NCBI RefSeq assembly: GCF_002128405.1
Contig: NZ_NETJ01000004.1
Coordinates: forward strand, 310,001 to 374,000
Length of the DNA stretch: 64,000 bases
From: Gottfriedia solisilvae
GTDB taxonomy: Bacteria > Bacillota > Bacilli > Bacillales > Bacillaceae_G
Direction of reading: 5' to 3'
Each line of letters opens with the position of its first letter. Position 1 is the stretch's first letter. Shown piece after piece: positions 28,018-37,067 of the stretch. The notes below the pieces were generated by a model. It had not been told where the DNA came from and made no database searches. It worked only from the letters and a program-made list of their open reading frames with translations. Both the position numbers and the translations under genes were made by a program.

Positions 28018-29334
28018 TTATGATTTAATTTCCTTAACTTCTTCAATACGATCCATTTTTAATTCATCATCCACTCTTGAAAAATGATACGTAATTTCAA
28101 ATGACTTCGTTTTTGTTTTTCCTTTTTTATCAGTTATCTCATATGTTTCATTTGTCACGATTACCATACCTGAATCGTCTTGCTTTGAGTTTTTCATCGC
28201 AAAGCTAACAAGCTTTTGTGTTGTATTTTTCTTTTTAATTTTTTTCTGATATTCTTCTGATTCTAAAAATGCCTGACCATTTTGGTTAAATAATCCGTCA
28301 ATGAATTGCTTTTCTTCTAAATTATTTGTTGATGGTTTTGATTCGGGTAAGTATCGATCAAAGAAGTCTTTAATACCTGCAAAAAATCCACCATCTTCCT
28401 CGGTCTTTTCTTCATTTTGTGTAGGTGTATTGAACAATAAATCGATGTATTTACCATTAATCGGTACTTCGTCTGTTTTGATTACTTCACCATTTAATTC
28501 TATTTCTGCGTGCACAATCGTTTGACCATTTAATAAAAACGGACCAAACTTCTCAACTTCACTTATTTTTTTACCAATATCTTTCCCATTTACGAACAAC
28601 TTTGCATCTGGTTCATTCGAATAAACTTGTACATAACTAACATTAAATGTTAATTCTTGTTCTAGTTTATTTTTAGTAGCTTTTGAAAAATCTAAGTCTA
28701 CTGTTTCTTCAACCTCACTATATTCACCTTGGTAAATTGCAGATAATGAATATTTACCAGGCAAAATTTTCTGATATGACTTTTCATATTCATCTTTATT
28801 TAAACGAGTCGTTTCATTATTTAATTGAAGCTCTAACTCATCAATTGGAGACGTTACTGTTAACTCAAATGGCTCCGCACTAATCGTATAAGTTTGATAG
28901 ATTCCTAAGAATTTATTTCCTTTAGCAATTGTCAGCACGTGATTACCGTTTTTATCAACTAACTGAGCATTTTGAATTGCACCATCTTTTACTAAATCAT
29001 CCACTTGGTTAATCAATTCAGAACTATTCATATACTCCATAAATGCTTTTACTGAATTTTCATTAAGTGTGGCACGTGTACCACCTTCCTCTAAAATATG
29101 TGAAACTTCTTTATAATTATGTTCAGAAACAGCTTTTTCGAATGATCTAACCATTCGTTCAGGTGTATACATTGATTTTACGATCAAATGCCCACTAATC
29201 AGTATGATAATGAATGCCGCAATCGAGATCATCCATTTTTTCTTATTTTGAGGCAACGATTTTTTTATTTTATGATTTCGAATACTCGTTCGAGAAATCG
29301 AAGTCTTTTCCTGCTCTCTTAGTTGATTATTCAT
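28018..29334 (-). CDS. TcaA-like membrane protein
   Basis: This 438-residue protein has a cytoplasmic basic tail, one membrane segment (about residues 34-53) and a large outside part. Segments such as YTPERMVRSFEKAVSEHNYKEV, SPIDELELQLNNETTRL, LPGKYSLSAIYQGEY and VYSNEPDAKLFVNGKDIG follow the pattern of TcaA/YvbJ proteins, which carry repeated beta domains and an NTF2-like C-terminal domain. The usual N-terminal zinc ribbon is missing. TcaA affects glycopeptide sensitivity in staphylococci; the role here is unknown. Confidence 0.65.
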   Translation of the reverse strand: MNNQLREQEKTSISRTSIRNHKIKKSLPQNKKKWMISIAAFIIILISGHLIVKSMYTPERMVRSFEKAVSEHNYKEVSHILEEGGTRATLNENSVKAFMEYMNSSELINQVDDLVKDGAIQNAQLVDKNGNHVLTIAKGNKFLGIYQTYTISAEPFELTVTSPIDELELQLNNETTRLNKDEYEKSYQKILPGKYSLSAIYQGEYSEVEETVDLDFSKATKNKLEQELTFNVSYVQVYSNEPDAKLFVNGKDIGKKISEVEKFGPFLLNGQTIVHAEIELNGEVIKTDEVPINGKYIDLLFNTPTQNEEKTEEDGGFFAGIKDFFDRYLPESKPSTNNLEEKQFIDGLFNQNGQAFLESEEYQKKIKKKNTTQKLVSFAMKNSKQDDSGMVIVTNETYEITDKKGKTKTKSFEITYHFSRVDDELKMDRIEEVKEIKS

Positions 29335-29594
29335 TTATTATACTTTCCCCTTAATTCGCAAGTTAAATTTCTTTTAATTGAGTTATATTTTAAGAACCGT
29401 AGAAATAGTTCATATTTTTAAAAAGCTATTAACTATCATACTAGATTTTATTAGCATGGTAAAAAGAAATCTTTATCTTTTTTCATGTAATTTTCACTTT
29501 GGAAGTAATTGGTCTAATCAAAATTTAATAATTCAATGACAGGCTTATTGTTGCTTGGTACACTTAAAGAATGGTGAATAAAGGAGGAAGTAGC

Positions 29595-30989
29595 TTGAAG
29601 TCATTAGTTAATCGTAAAGAAACCATCTATTTTATATTATTATTACTAGCGAGTATACCAATGTATATTATGCTATTCGTGAGCATTGTAGGTATTTTTG
29701 TTTTAGGAATTTTAGTACTCATCCCTATTATTGCACACTTAATTTACACTGCTCATATCCGAACAAACGGTGTAAGAATTACTGAAAAGCAGTTTCCTGA
29801 GATTTTTGAACGAACTAAGGAAATTGCAAAAGAAATGGGCTTTTATATACTTCCTGATATTTATGTAATGGAGTCTGGTGGATTTCTAAATGCTTTTGCC
29901 ACAAGATTTTTTGGACGAAATATGATTGTATTATATGCTGACCTATTTGAAATGAAAGAAACAGATCCAAAAGTAGTTGATTTTGTAATCGCACATGAAC
30001 TTGCTCATATTAAACGAAATCATATTATTAAAAACTCTTTAATTTTACCAGGGAACTGGATTCCTTTTTTAGGTTCTGCTTATTCACGTGCATGCGAATA
30101 TACATGTGACCGCATGGCAAATCATTATATTAATGATTTTGAAGCATCAACTCGAGCTCTATCAATGCTTGGAGTTGGTAGAAAGTATTACAATACAATT
30201 GATATTCAGGAATATATGTACCAAAGCAGTAGAGAAAAAGGATTTTTCATTTGGTTAAGTGAACGACTAATGTCACACCCAACATTACCAAAACGAATTT
30301 CTGCTTTGTACCGTTTTAATAATATAGAAAATAATATCGTTTTTAAAACGCCTAAACGAGTGCTGGCAGTTGGTATAATGGCTGTTGCTTTATCAATCGG
30401 TGGGGTTGTACTCATTACACTTTCAGCAGATAAACTTGTTACATTTTTTGAAGAAGTGTCACAAGAAATAGCTGAAGAAGAAGGTTTAATCGAAACTGAA
30501 ATAGATCCAGATGTAGAAACTCCATTAACGCTAGCTATTTTAGATAATGACATTAATAAAGCTAAAAAATTAATCGACGAAGGTGCAGACGTAAACGAAA
30601 AAAATGATCTAGGAGAATCACCAATCATTGCAACATCTTATCTTGACACAGACTACATCGATTTAGATATGCTAAAACTGTTACTTGAAAATGGAGCAGA
30701 TCCATCCATTGGTGACGAAGAGGATTATACGGTGCTACATGCGGCTGCCTCAATGTCAGATATGGAAGCAATCGATTTATTATTAGAATACAATGCTGAT
30801 ATTAATATAAAAGATTCATACGGACAGACGCCAATTTTCGAAACAATTTATGATGACAATGCTGTAACCTTTAAGCACTTAGTCGACAAAGGTGCGAATT
30901 TAATGATTGTGAACGTCGATGGGGATACACTCAAAGATACTGCAAAATATTACGAGGCTACAGAGATATTAAAACTATTAAACAAGTAA
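29595..30989 (+). CDS. M48 metalloprotease fused to ankyrin repeats
   Basis: This 464-residue membrane protease has two hydrophobic segments (about residues 11-50), zinc-binding HELAH at 134-138, a third ligand E169 in RACEYTCDRMAN, and another membrane segment near 255-275. A linker rich in Glu leads to three or four ankyrin repeats (about 330-464), for example GADVNEKNDLGESPI, NGADPSIGDEEDYTVLHAAA and YNADINIKDSYGQTPI. M48 enzymes of the HtpX type handle damaged membrane proteins; the ankyrin tail would be a protein-binding module. TTG 29595 is chosen because AAAGGAGG lies 7 nt upstream; an ATG at 29571 precedes that site. Confidence 0.85.
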   Translation: MKSLVNRKETIYFILLLLASIPMYIMLFVSIVGIFVLGILVLIPIIAHLIYTAHIRTNGVRITEKQFPEIFERTKEIAKEMGFYILPDIYVMESGGFLNAFATRFFGRNMIVLYADLFEMKETDPKVVDFVIAHELAHIKRNHIIKNSLILPGNWIPFLGSAYSRACEYTCDRMANHYINDFEASTRALSMLGVGRKYYNTIDIQEYMYQSSREKGFFIWLSERLMSHPTLPKRISALYRFNNIENNIVFKTPKRVLAVGIMAVALSIGGVVLITLSADKLVTFFEEVSQEIAEEEGLIETEIDPDVETPLTLAILDNDINKAKKLIDEGADVNEKNDLGESPIIATSYLDTDYIDLDMLKLLLENGADPSIGDEEDYTVLHAAASMSDMEAIDLLLEYNADINIKDSYGQTPIFETIYDDNAVTFKHLVDKGANLMIVNVDGDTLKDTAKYYEATEILKLLNK

Positions 30990-30995
30990 TAAAGT

Positions 30996-31030
30996 AAAAA
31001 GGATATGAGAAATTCTCATATCCTTTTTTT
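30996..31030. terminator. Terminator between M48 gene and convergent gene
   Basis: AAAAAGGATATGAGAA pairs with TTCTCATATCCTTTTT and can serve both strands. Confidence 0.85.
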
Positions 31031-31522
31031 CTATGAACCTTGTTTACTAGTCCAACTAACCCAAACATTTGAACTAGAACCAGATATCTTTTCATAATCA
31101 TTTGGGCTATTTAAATTTAATCTTCTTCCATTTTGTGAAAACGAGACAATCGTTTTCTGGTTTCCTACACTTAAGCCTGCATAAATTCCCCTTGCAGCTA
31201 ATGTTTCATCTGGATTTGCACTAGCTGTAATAATTGGAGCGACTGATTCAGTGACAATTTCTAAATCACCCTTATGATTTATGTATGCGTTAATGATGCC
31301 GACACTATGATGAGTTTCATTTGCGTGAAGATAGATCCCATCAGGATCAAAACGGATGACTCCGCCTCTTTGTTTGATTTGACTTTGAGGTACTTGCGAA
31401 GATAGAAAGCTGAAGCTACTAGAACCTGATACTTTTTCTGCTATGTAAAAAACAGACGTAAGTGCCATACAACTAATACCCACAATTTTAATACCTTTAA
31501 ACAGTTTACGAAAAGCTAACAT
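31031..31522 (-). CDS. Secreted or membrane-anchored protein of unknown function
   Basis: This 163-residue protein is not recognised. It has one N-terminal hydrophobic segment (about residues 11-30) followed by a soluble domain with alternating beta patterns (GVIRFDPDGIYLHANETHHSVGIINAYI, DLEIVTESVAPIITASANPDETLAARGIYAGLSVG). No cysteine pair or catalytic motif is evident. It is monocistronic and convergent with the M48 protease gene. Confidence 0.6.
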   Translation of the reverse strand: MLAFRKLFKGIKIVGISCMALTSVFYIAEKVSGSSSFSFLSSQVPQSQIKQRGGVIRFDPDGIYLHANETHHSVGIINAYINHKGDLEIVTESVAPIITASANPDETLAARGIYAGLSVGNQKTIVSFSQNGRRLNLNSPNDYEKISGSSSNVWVSWTSKQGS

Positions 31523-31876
31523 TCATATCAAAAACCTTTCCAAAAAGAAGAAAATTTTACCATCTCCATTCTATCATGCATTAAATCTGCTATACAATCA
31601 TTATTCATTATATTGAAATTTTTTAGTAAGTTCCTAAAGTTTAGAAAGATATGCAATATAAATATGCAATTTCGTTAATTTAATAGAAACCTTTTTATAA
31701 TAAAGTCGACACAAAAGTTTTCGCTCTTGGATGCTCGATTCCATAAAGCGTGTTGTAACCTAATTCCTAAAAATAAATGTGCAGTCAATTAAAGCATTTA
31801 TATTTGGTATAATAGGATTGTTAAGTATATGTAAATTATATTAATAAATTAATAAAAAGGATTCCGATTGGATTGA
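31523..31876. other. Intergenic region before LtaS-like gene
   Basis: The region holds no gene. Bases 31719-31752 (TTGGATGCTCGATTCC) resemble the left end of the GC-rich repeat and may be a remnant. TGGTATAATAGG near 31806-31817 is a likely -10 region for the downstream gene. Confidence 0.35.
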
Positions 31877-31887
31877 TGGGGGATTTA

Positions 31888-33984
31888 ATGAACAGTTCGA
31901 GAAAAACATTTACATTAAATAGTAAGGTAATTCTTGCAATTTTAGTACCATTACTGACGCTACTATTTATTGAGAGTATATATAGAGAACAACTACTAAA
32001 AGTATGGATTTGGATAAAAGAATTTCCACTGAACTTTACTTTTGAATATTTAATTTTATTTGTATGTATGAATAGCTTCTATTTTTTGAAAAAAAGAGCT
32101 TATCTGTTCATGCAATCCATATTGTTTTTGATCTTTAGTTTTTTCGCGCTTGCTAGCTTAGTGAAAACGCAAAAACGGGGAGAACCGATTGTACCAAGTG
32201 ATTTTTTATTGCGTAATGAAGCACTGAACATATCGCAGTATATTTCAATTGAAGGATTATACTTCACGATTGGCATACTATTGATCGTCACTTTAATCGG
32301 ATTCATTGTCAGTTTTTTACTTAAAAAGGATAAAGAAAGTAAGAAAGTAAATTTTATTTCTTCTATTATATCTATACTTTTGGCTTGCTTTTTAATTGGT
32401 GGTATTCCATTCAATCTGTATTCTCATTTAAAAATAGAATCAATTGGCTGGAGCCAAAAAGTAAACTCACTGACAAATGGCAGTGTGCTTGGGTTCGTTT
32501 TAAATAGTATTAATTCATCTATTAAGGAACCATCAAATTATACAAAGAAAACAATTGATTCAATTATGGAATCTTCTAAAAGCACTAAATCAAATGAAAC
32601 CAACGAGCAGAAACCAAATGTTTTGTTTATCCAAAGTGAAGCATTTTTTGATCCGACCGTATTAGGTGAGAATGTGTTTAAAAATGATCCTTTACCGTAT
32701 TTCCATTCACTACAAAAGGAACACACAACTGGACAGATGATTACACCAGTATATGGTGGAGGAACAATTAATACGGAATTGGAAATTTTAACAGGACTTT
32801 CAACAAACTTTATTCCTTCTGTTTCATTAGGATTTCAAAATTACATTAATAAACCAGTAAACTCCGCAGCAAGAATTGTACGTGACCAAGGTTATACTGC
32901 TACGAGTATTCACACTTATCATTCATGGTTTTATCACAGGGAAGAACTTTATCAAAAGCTAGGCTTCAATTCGTTTCAGACAAGAGAAACGTTCACAAAA
33001 GCACAGCTTTCAGATACGACAAAATTCATATCGGATACTGAAATTAGTAAACGTATCATTCAAACGATAAAAGACACACCAACGCCTGACTATATCTATT
33101 CAGTTACAATGGAAAATCATGGCCCTTACGATCAACCAAAAAAGCAATTTAATGATTCCGCTACGAATTTACCATTAGAAGAAGGAAATAAGAAGATTTT
33201 AAATACGTATGCCCATAATTTAGTAAACATCGATCATGCGCTGAAATTATTAATTGAATCACTAAAAAAATTAGATGAACCTACAATTGTTGTATTTTAT
33301 GGAGATCACCTGCCAATGCTTGGTGATGAAATGAGTGTTTATTTGGATGCTAATTATATTAAGAATGCTGAAACAAAGGCTGATTATATCAAAATGCATA
33401 CAGTTCCATTACTTATATGGAGTAATACGCTACAAAAACAGTCACCTATTGAGATTAGTAGTAATTTCTTAACACCATACGTTTTTGACTTAGCAAATAT
33501 CAAAATGAATACGAATTTCTCATATTTAGCCGATTCCATTCATAATGGACAAACAAAAATTCTCCCTTCAAAGTTCCAAAAGAACTCGAAGGAATCAACG
33601 AAGTTTTTAATGAATTATGAGATACTACAATACGATGTCCTTAAGGGTAAGCAGTATTTGTATCAAAATGAAAACGAGTTAAAGAATCTATCCTATTTTT
33701 TAGGAAACCCAAATTTTACGGTAAAAGATGTTTCACCTAAAGTACTGAATGCTAAAGAAAGTAAGCAATTAGTTACAATCACAGGGACGGGCTTTTCAAA
33801 CTTAACAAAAGTGAAAGTCAATAACCAGATGATCGGTTTGTCTTCCCGTACGCCAACAAAAATTCAGTTCTTTATTACAAAGAAATATTTTGAAAAAGCC
33901 AAGGACATTTCAATCAAAGTTTACATGAGTGATACATTGAAAAATGTAGTAGATGGACCGGAGTTAAAACTTAGCGTGAAATGA
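31888..33984 (+). CDS. LTA synthase family protein (alkaline phosphatase superfamily)
   Basis: This is a membrane phosphoglycerol transferase-type enzyme of 698 residues. About five membrane segments fill residues 1-175, followed by a sulfatase-like extracellular domain: VLFIQSEAFFDPTV (metal ligand E), the nucleophile threonine in PVYGGGTINTELEILTG, HTYHSWFYHREELYQKLGF, ENHGPYD and VFYGDHLPMLGDE. A C-terminal IPT/TIG-like beta domain (about 610-698) is unusual for LtaS. It could make lipoteichoic acid or prime it. ATG 31888 is preferred because GGGGG lies 5 nt upstream; the longer frame starts at a TTG that overlaps this site. Confidence 0.85.
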   Translation: MNSSRKTFTLNSKVILAILVPLLTLLFIESIYREQLLKVWIWIKEFPLNFTFEYLILFVCMNSFYFLKKRAYLFMQSILFLIFSFFALASLVKTQKRGEPIVPSDFLLRNEALNISQYISIEGLYFTIGILLIVTLIGFIVSFLLKKDKESKKVNFISSIISILLACFLIGGIPFNLYSHLKIESIGWSQKVNSLTNGSVLGFVLNSINSSIKEPSNYTKKTIDSIMESSKSTKSNETNEQKPNVLFIQSEAFFDPTVLGENVFKNDPLPYFHSLQKEHTTGQMITPVYGGGTINTELEILTGLSTNFIPSVSLGFQNYINKPVNSAARIVRDQGYTATSIHTYHSWFYHREELYQKLGFNSFQTRETFTKAQLSDTTKFISDTEISKRIIQTIKDTPTPDYIYSVTMENHGPYDQPKKQFNDSATNLPLEEGNKKILNTYAHNLVNIDHALKLLIESLKKLDEPTIVVFYGDHLPMLGDEMSVYLDANYIKNAETKADYIKMHTVPLLIWSNTLQKQSPIEISSNFLTPYVFDLANIKMNTNFSYLADSIHNGQTKILPSKFQKNSKESTKFLMNYEILQYDVLKGKQYLYQNENELKNLSYFLGNPNFTVKDVSPKVLNAKESKQLVTITGTGFSNLTKVKVNNQMIGLSSRTPTKIQFFITKKYFEKAKDISIKVYMSDTLKNVVDGPELKLSVK

Positions 33985-33992
33985 AGTAATAT

Positions 33993-34028
33993 CAAAAAAA
34001 GTAGAGTCATGTAGACTCTACTTTTTCT
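33993..34028 (+). terminator. Terminator of LtaS-like gene
   Basis: AAAAAGTAGAGTC pairs with GACTCTACTTTTT around a short loop. Confidence 0.9.
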
Positions 34029-34058
34029 TTTTAATTTGGCTTGTTAAAAAAGAATGTT

Positions 34059-34176
34059 GATTTCCATTCCAGGTACTTCGCTTTCCATGGGGCGTGACCC
34101 TGAGCCTCCTCGGCAAGCCTGCGGGGTCTCAAGTTTCCCGCATCTCCCATAGGAGTCTTCGCACCTTCCATTCCAA
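34059..34176. repeat. GC-rich dispersed repeat, copy 2
   Basis: Same orientation as copy 1 (23889-24012): ATTTCCATTCCAGG, then CGCTTTCCATGGGGCG, TGAGCCTCCTCGGCA, GCGGGGTCTCA, CCCGCATCTCCCATAGGAG and CCTTCCATTCCAAT. The terminal inverted repeat is less perfect than in copy 1. Confidence 0.8.
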
Positions 34177-34226
34177 TTACTCTCGAACCAACTATTCTCT
34201 TTTCATACTCTAACATTTACGAGCCT

Positions 34227-34940
34227 TTAATTTAAATATACGCTAGATGGAATAACCACTTCGGGCATCCCCGCTGCATAAGGTAAAACTTCATATTGAC
34301 TAAAAATAAGTCTGATTCCTTTTTTATCAAAAGTCCATAGTGTGCTACGATCATTTAGTACAATCTCACTTGGTTTCGAGATAAATAATTCATAGTCGTA
34401 TTGCTCGGATAAAGTATTAAAAGCAGCTTCTTTTACTGCAGTCGTCTTACCATTAATAGTTGATGTTAATTTATATAATTTCCCTGTCTTTACATCAAAA
34501 TTATAACTTTGACCTGCTGTCATTCCGTGTGCCCCACCTAAGTAAGTGTAAGTATAAAAAATAATACTTAATTGATTATTCTCGTTGTATTTCACCTTAT
34601 AAGAATAATCGTATTCATAGCCCCACCAATCACCAAGGCTTTCATCCCACTCTGCTTTATCTTTTGCTTCTATTGCCTTAAATTTAGTATAAGCTTTCGC
34701 AGCATTTAAACCTTTAGTTTTTAAAAACTCATTTATTTTCTTACGAGCATTTTGATCCTTAACTTTACTAATTTGTGGATATGTAACTGGTTTGTTCTTA
34801 ATTTTTACTTTCGTTACAGTTACAGGTTTTACTACTACTTGTGTATTACTACTCATTTTCTCTTTTGCACCTATAGGTAATGGCTTAACTAAGGCAAAAG
34901 TTAGTGCTGCTGCTAAAAAAGCAAATAAGATTTTCTTCAT
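34227..34940 (-). CDS. Secreted DUF3298/DUF4163-type protein
   Basis: This 237-residue protein has a signal peptide (MKKILFAFLAAALTFALVKPLP) followed by a domain similar to the RsiV extracellular region: YPQISKVKDQNARKKINEFL, YSYKVKYNENNQLSIIFYTYTYLGGAHGM, NFDVKTGKLYKL and a C-terminal LIFSQYEVLPYAAGMPEVVIP. RsiV uses this domain to bind lysozyme, but here there is no anti-sigma part or sigma gene, so the role is open. ATG 34940 has AAAGGAGA upstream; the longer frame would begin before that site. Confidence 0.75.
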   Translation of the reverse strand: MKKILFAFLAAALTFALVKPLPIGAKEKMSSNTQVVVKPVTVTKVKIKNKPVTYPQISKVKDQNARKKINEFLKTKGLNAAKAYTKFKAIEAKDKAEWDESLGDWWGYEYDYSYKVKYNENNQLSIIFYTYTYLGGAHGMTAGQSYNFDVKTGKLYKLTSTINGKTTAVKEAAFNTLSEQYDYELFISKPSEIVLNDRSTLWTFDKKGIRLIFSQYEVLPYAAGMPEVVIPSSVYLN

Positions 34941-34988
34941 TTTATATTGGTCTCCTTTAGATTGGGATAATTTTTTAAATGGAAGCAT

Positions 34989-35308
34989 AAAAGAACATTT
35001 AGTAGTTATATATATTTGTATTATTTAAGTATTTTAACGTAAGGGTTTCATAAAACCTTATAAGAAAACATTTGAAAATCATCAACGTTCATAAACTAAA
35101 GCATAGATACCTTATATAAAATTCTTCTGATTCACCACCCTCTTCAACTTAATAAAATCTCTTCTAAAATATTCCAAATAAACTACAATACGAATTATAT
35201 TACATAATTGTTACAAAATAAATACAAATATTACAAATTGTAATATTTATTTTTCCCTACTTTTATATTGGAAATCTTAATTGTTAATGAAATGTTTTCC
35301 AAGGCGGA
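34989..35308. other. AT-rich intergenic region
   Basis: Divergent promoter region with many AT-rich tracts. I see no gene, RNA or strong hairpin. Confidence 0.3.
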
Positions 35309-35337
35309 TTGTAAGCGCATACTCAAGGTTGTATACT
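35309..35337 (+). promoter_or_regulatory. Predicted sigma-A promoter
   Basis: TTGTAA (35309-35314), a 17-nt spacer and TATACT (35332-35337) lie about 43 nt before the ATG at 35380. Confidence 0.6.
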
Positions 35338-35379
35338 ATACTTATCTAGTAATCTATACAAGTATTCGGAGGAGAACAA

Positions 35380-35802
35380 ATGTTAAAACAAATTCAGTTT
35401 TTCTTAGCCTCATCCAAGCTAGCAACTCAAATGCCTGGATTTCGAACTAGAACACCTTGGAAACAGCTTGCCGCTTTAATTGGTTACCCAATTCTTTTCG
35501 TACTGTCTTATGTTTACATGAGTTACCAAATGAATCACGTAGCATCAGCTCGTGACGGCGTTCTTTTAGGCATTAACAATTTCGTTGTAGTTTTATGTAT
35601 GATTATCCTTCCGTTTATTCTGATTACAAACATAAAAGACATTCGAAATAAGCTACCACTATTTAAAGAAAAGAATACCGGCAGAAAAGTTGCTGGTACT
35701 GCACTTACTGTGTTTCTTTTGTTTGCGGTTATGGGTGTTTTGACTACTTCGATTAGTAAGTTTTATTCAGAGGAATTTGTTGAGAAGATTAGCGAAAGTT
35801 GA
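35380..35802 (+). CDS. Small membrane protein of unknown function
   Basis: This 140-residue protein has three predicted membrane segments (about residues 29-47, 65-83 and 107-125) and a basic soluble loop. A good ribosome site (GGAGGAG) precedes the ATG. No family is recognised. It is flanked by its own promoter and terminator. Confidence 0.7.
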   Translation: MLKQIQFFLASSKLATQMPGFRTRTPWKQLAALIGYPILFVLSYVYMSYQMNHVASARDGVLLGINNFVVVLCMIILPFILITNIKDIRNKLPLFKEKNTGRKVAGTALTVFLLFAVMGVLTTSISKFYSEEFVEKISES

Positions 35803-35893
35803 TGTGTATATAAAACGGAAGATATAAGTGGATAGATAGAATTTGAACAATCTCTTCAAATTGCATTTATAAAGTAAAATATGATTTTTATCG

Positions 35894-35946
35894 AGTTTGA
35901 TCCGTAACTTTTTATATTGGATCAAACTTTTTTTATTTAAGTTAAA
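35894..35946 (+). terminator. Terminator of small membrane protein gene
   Basis: AGTTTGATCC (35894-35903) pairs with GGATCAAACT (35929-35938), followed by T7. Confidence 0.8.
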
Positions 35947-35968
35947 TTCTTTTCTTCCTACAATGTTA

Positions 35969-36298
35969 CTACAAAATCTCTTCTCTAAATATTTCTTCAA
36001 TGTTCATTATTACTTCATTATGAGTGTTTTTATTAGCACCAAGATCAAGAAACTCACCTACTTTCCCTCCAGCCGTTACCACATTAACTTTTGTTAAGTT
36101 TTTCTGTGCAGTGATTACTATTGTAGATACCAATTTACACCCTAATGAATATAAAAACTTTTCAATAACTATTACCTTACCATTATAGACACTAAAGTTG
36201 CCTATAACTTTAAAGTTTAGACTGTGGAATTTTTCAATTAATTTAAAATCATAATCTTCGAGACCAATACTAGTAAATTCTTTCTCATAATTTCTCAT
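35969..36298 (-). CDS. Small protein of unknown function
   Basis: This 109-residue protein has no signal peptide. The sequence suggests alternating beta strands and two helices (NFSVYNGKVIVIEKFLYSLGC, LVSTIVITAQKNLTKVNVVTAGG). It may belong to one of the Bacillus DUF families of this size, but I cannot name it with confidence. A ribosome site (AGGAGG) precedes the ATG. Confidence 0.6.
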   Translation of the reverse strand: MRNYEKEFTSIGLEDYDFKLIEKFHSLNFKVIGNFSVYNGKVIVIEKFLYSLGCKLVSTIVITAQKNLTKVNVVTAGGKVGEFLDLGANKNTHNEVIMNIEEIFREEIL

Positions 36299-36372
36299 AT
36301 TCTACCTCCTAAATTATGTTAATATTATTATTTTACTATGATTTTATAATTAAATTTTACTAAAATTACGTC

Positions 36373-36407
36373 AAAAAAATGTCATTGAATTAATTCAATG
36401 ACATTTC
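36373..36407 (-). terminator. Terminator, near-perfect palindrome
   Basis: AATGTCATTGAATT is followed by its complement AATTCAATGACATT, and T7 follows on the minus strand. Confidence 0.85.
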
Positions 36408-36414
36408 TTTATCC

Positions 36415-36816
36415 TTAAATAAATTGTGCAGTTTGTTTTGATGTGTAGCTCCACATATTACCTGATGCAGAACCTGTAAATGTTTTATAAATACTAGTTT
36501 TAATTCTTAAATATTTATATGTTCCACTTTTTAGTTTAGACATATTTGAGACATAATTTGCATTTTCCAATGCCTTTTGTATTGCAGCTGCAGTGCCCGC
36601 TATACCTAGCGCTATACCCGCAACTGCACAAACAACCCCTGCATAGAAAATACCTATTATTGCTATGACTGTTCCGGTTGCGCCTACACTTAAAGCAGAA
36701 ACGATATCTTTATACCCTCCAGAATTTTTTCTAATAAATTCATCATTTAATTGTTTATATGTCTTGTCAATATTACTTATAGTTTCAACATAAAACGTCT
36801 CTCCTGGTACTGGCAT
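36415..36816 (-). CDS. Small protein with Gly/Ala-rich hydrophobic core
   Basis: This 133-residue protein is not recognised. Residues about 40-82 are hydrophobic and rich in Gly, Ala, Val and Ile (SVGATGTVIAIIGIFYAGVV, then AGIALGIAGTAAAI). The flanks are polar, and the C-terminal part is Lys, Thr and Ser-rich. The composition resembles bacteriocin-like or membrane-inserting peptides, but there is no leader motif, immunity gene or transporter next to it. It may simply be a small membrane protein. Confidence 0.55.
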   Translation of the reverse strand: MPVPGETFYVETISNIDKTYKQLNDEFIRKNSGGYKDIVSALSVGATGTVIAIIGIFYAGVVCAVAGIALGIAGTAAAIQKALENANYVSNMSKLKSGTYKYLRIKTSIYKTFTGSASGNMWSYTSKQTAQFI

Positions 36817-37027
36817 ACAAATCTCTCCTTAAATTTAATTAAACATAATCAACCGGTTGTAATGTTTATAGTAATATAAGTGAAACATTTACTAATAATT
36901 TAAACCTGTTGATTAAAATTTTTCATAAATTCTTATGTAATATATAAGATTTACCATTTACTACTTTTGGTGTTACTACTTTTTACAAGTGCACTTAAAT
37001 GTCTTATCTGAAAAGATAATTGAAGCA

Positions 37028-37062
37028 CAAAAAAAGACGAAACCTCTTTTAAGGCTTCGTCA
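37028..37062 (-). terminator. Terminator of PPC-domain protein gene
   Basis: GACGAAACCT (37036-37045) pairs with AAGGCTTCGTC (37051-37061), followed by T7 on the minus strand. Confidence 0.85.
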
Positions 37063-37067
37063 TTCTC

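Noticed and set aside
34031-34216. 61-codon minus-strand ORF
   Set aside because: It is a translation of the GC-rich repeat, which also gives open frames in copy 1; not a protein gene.
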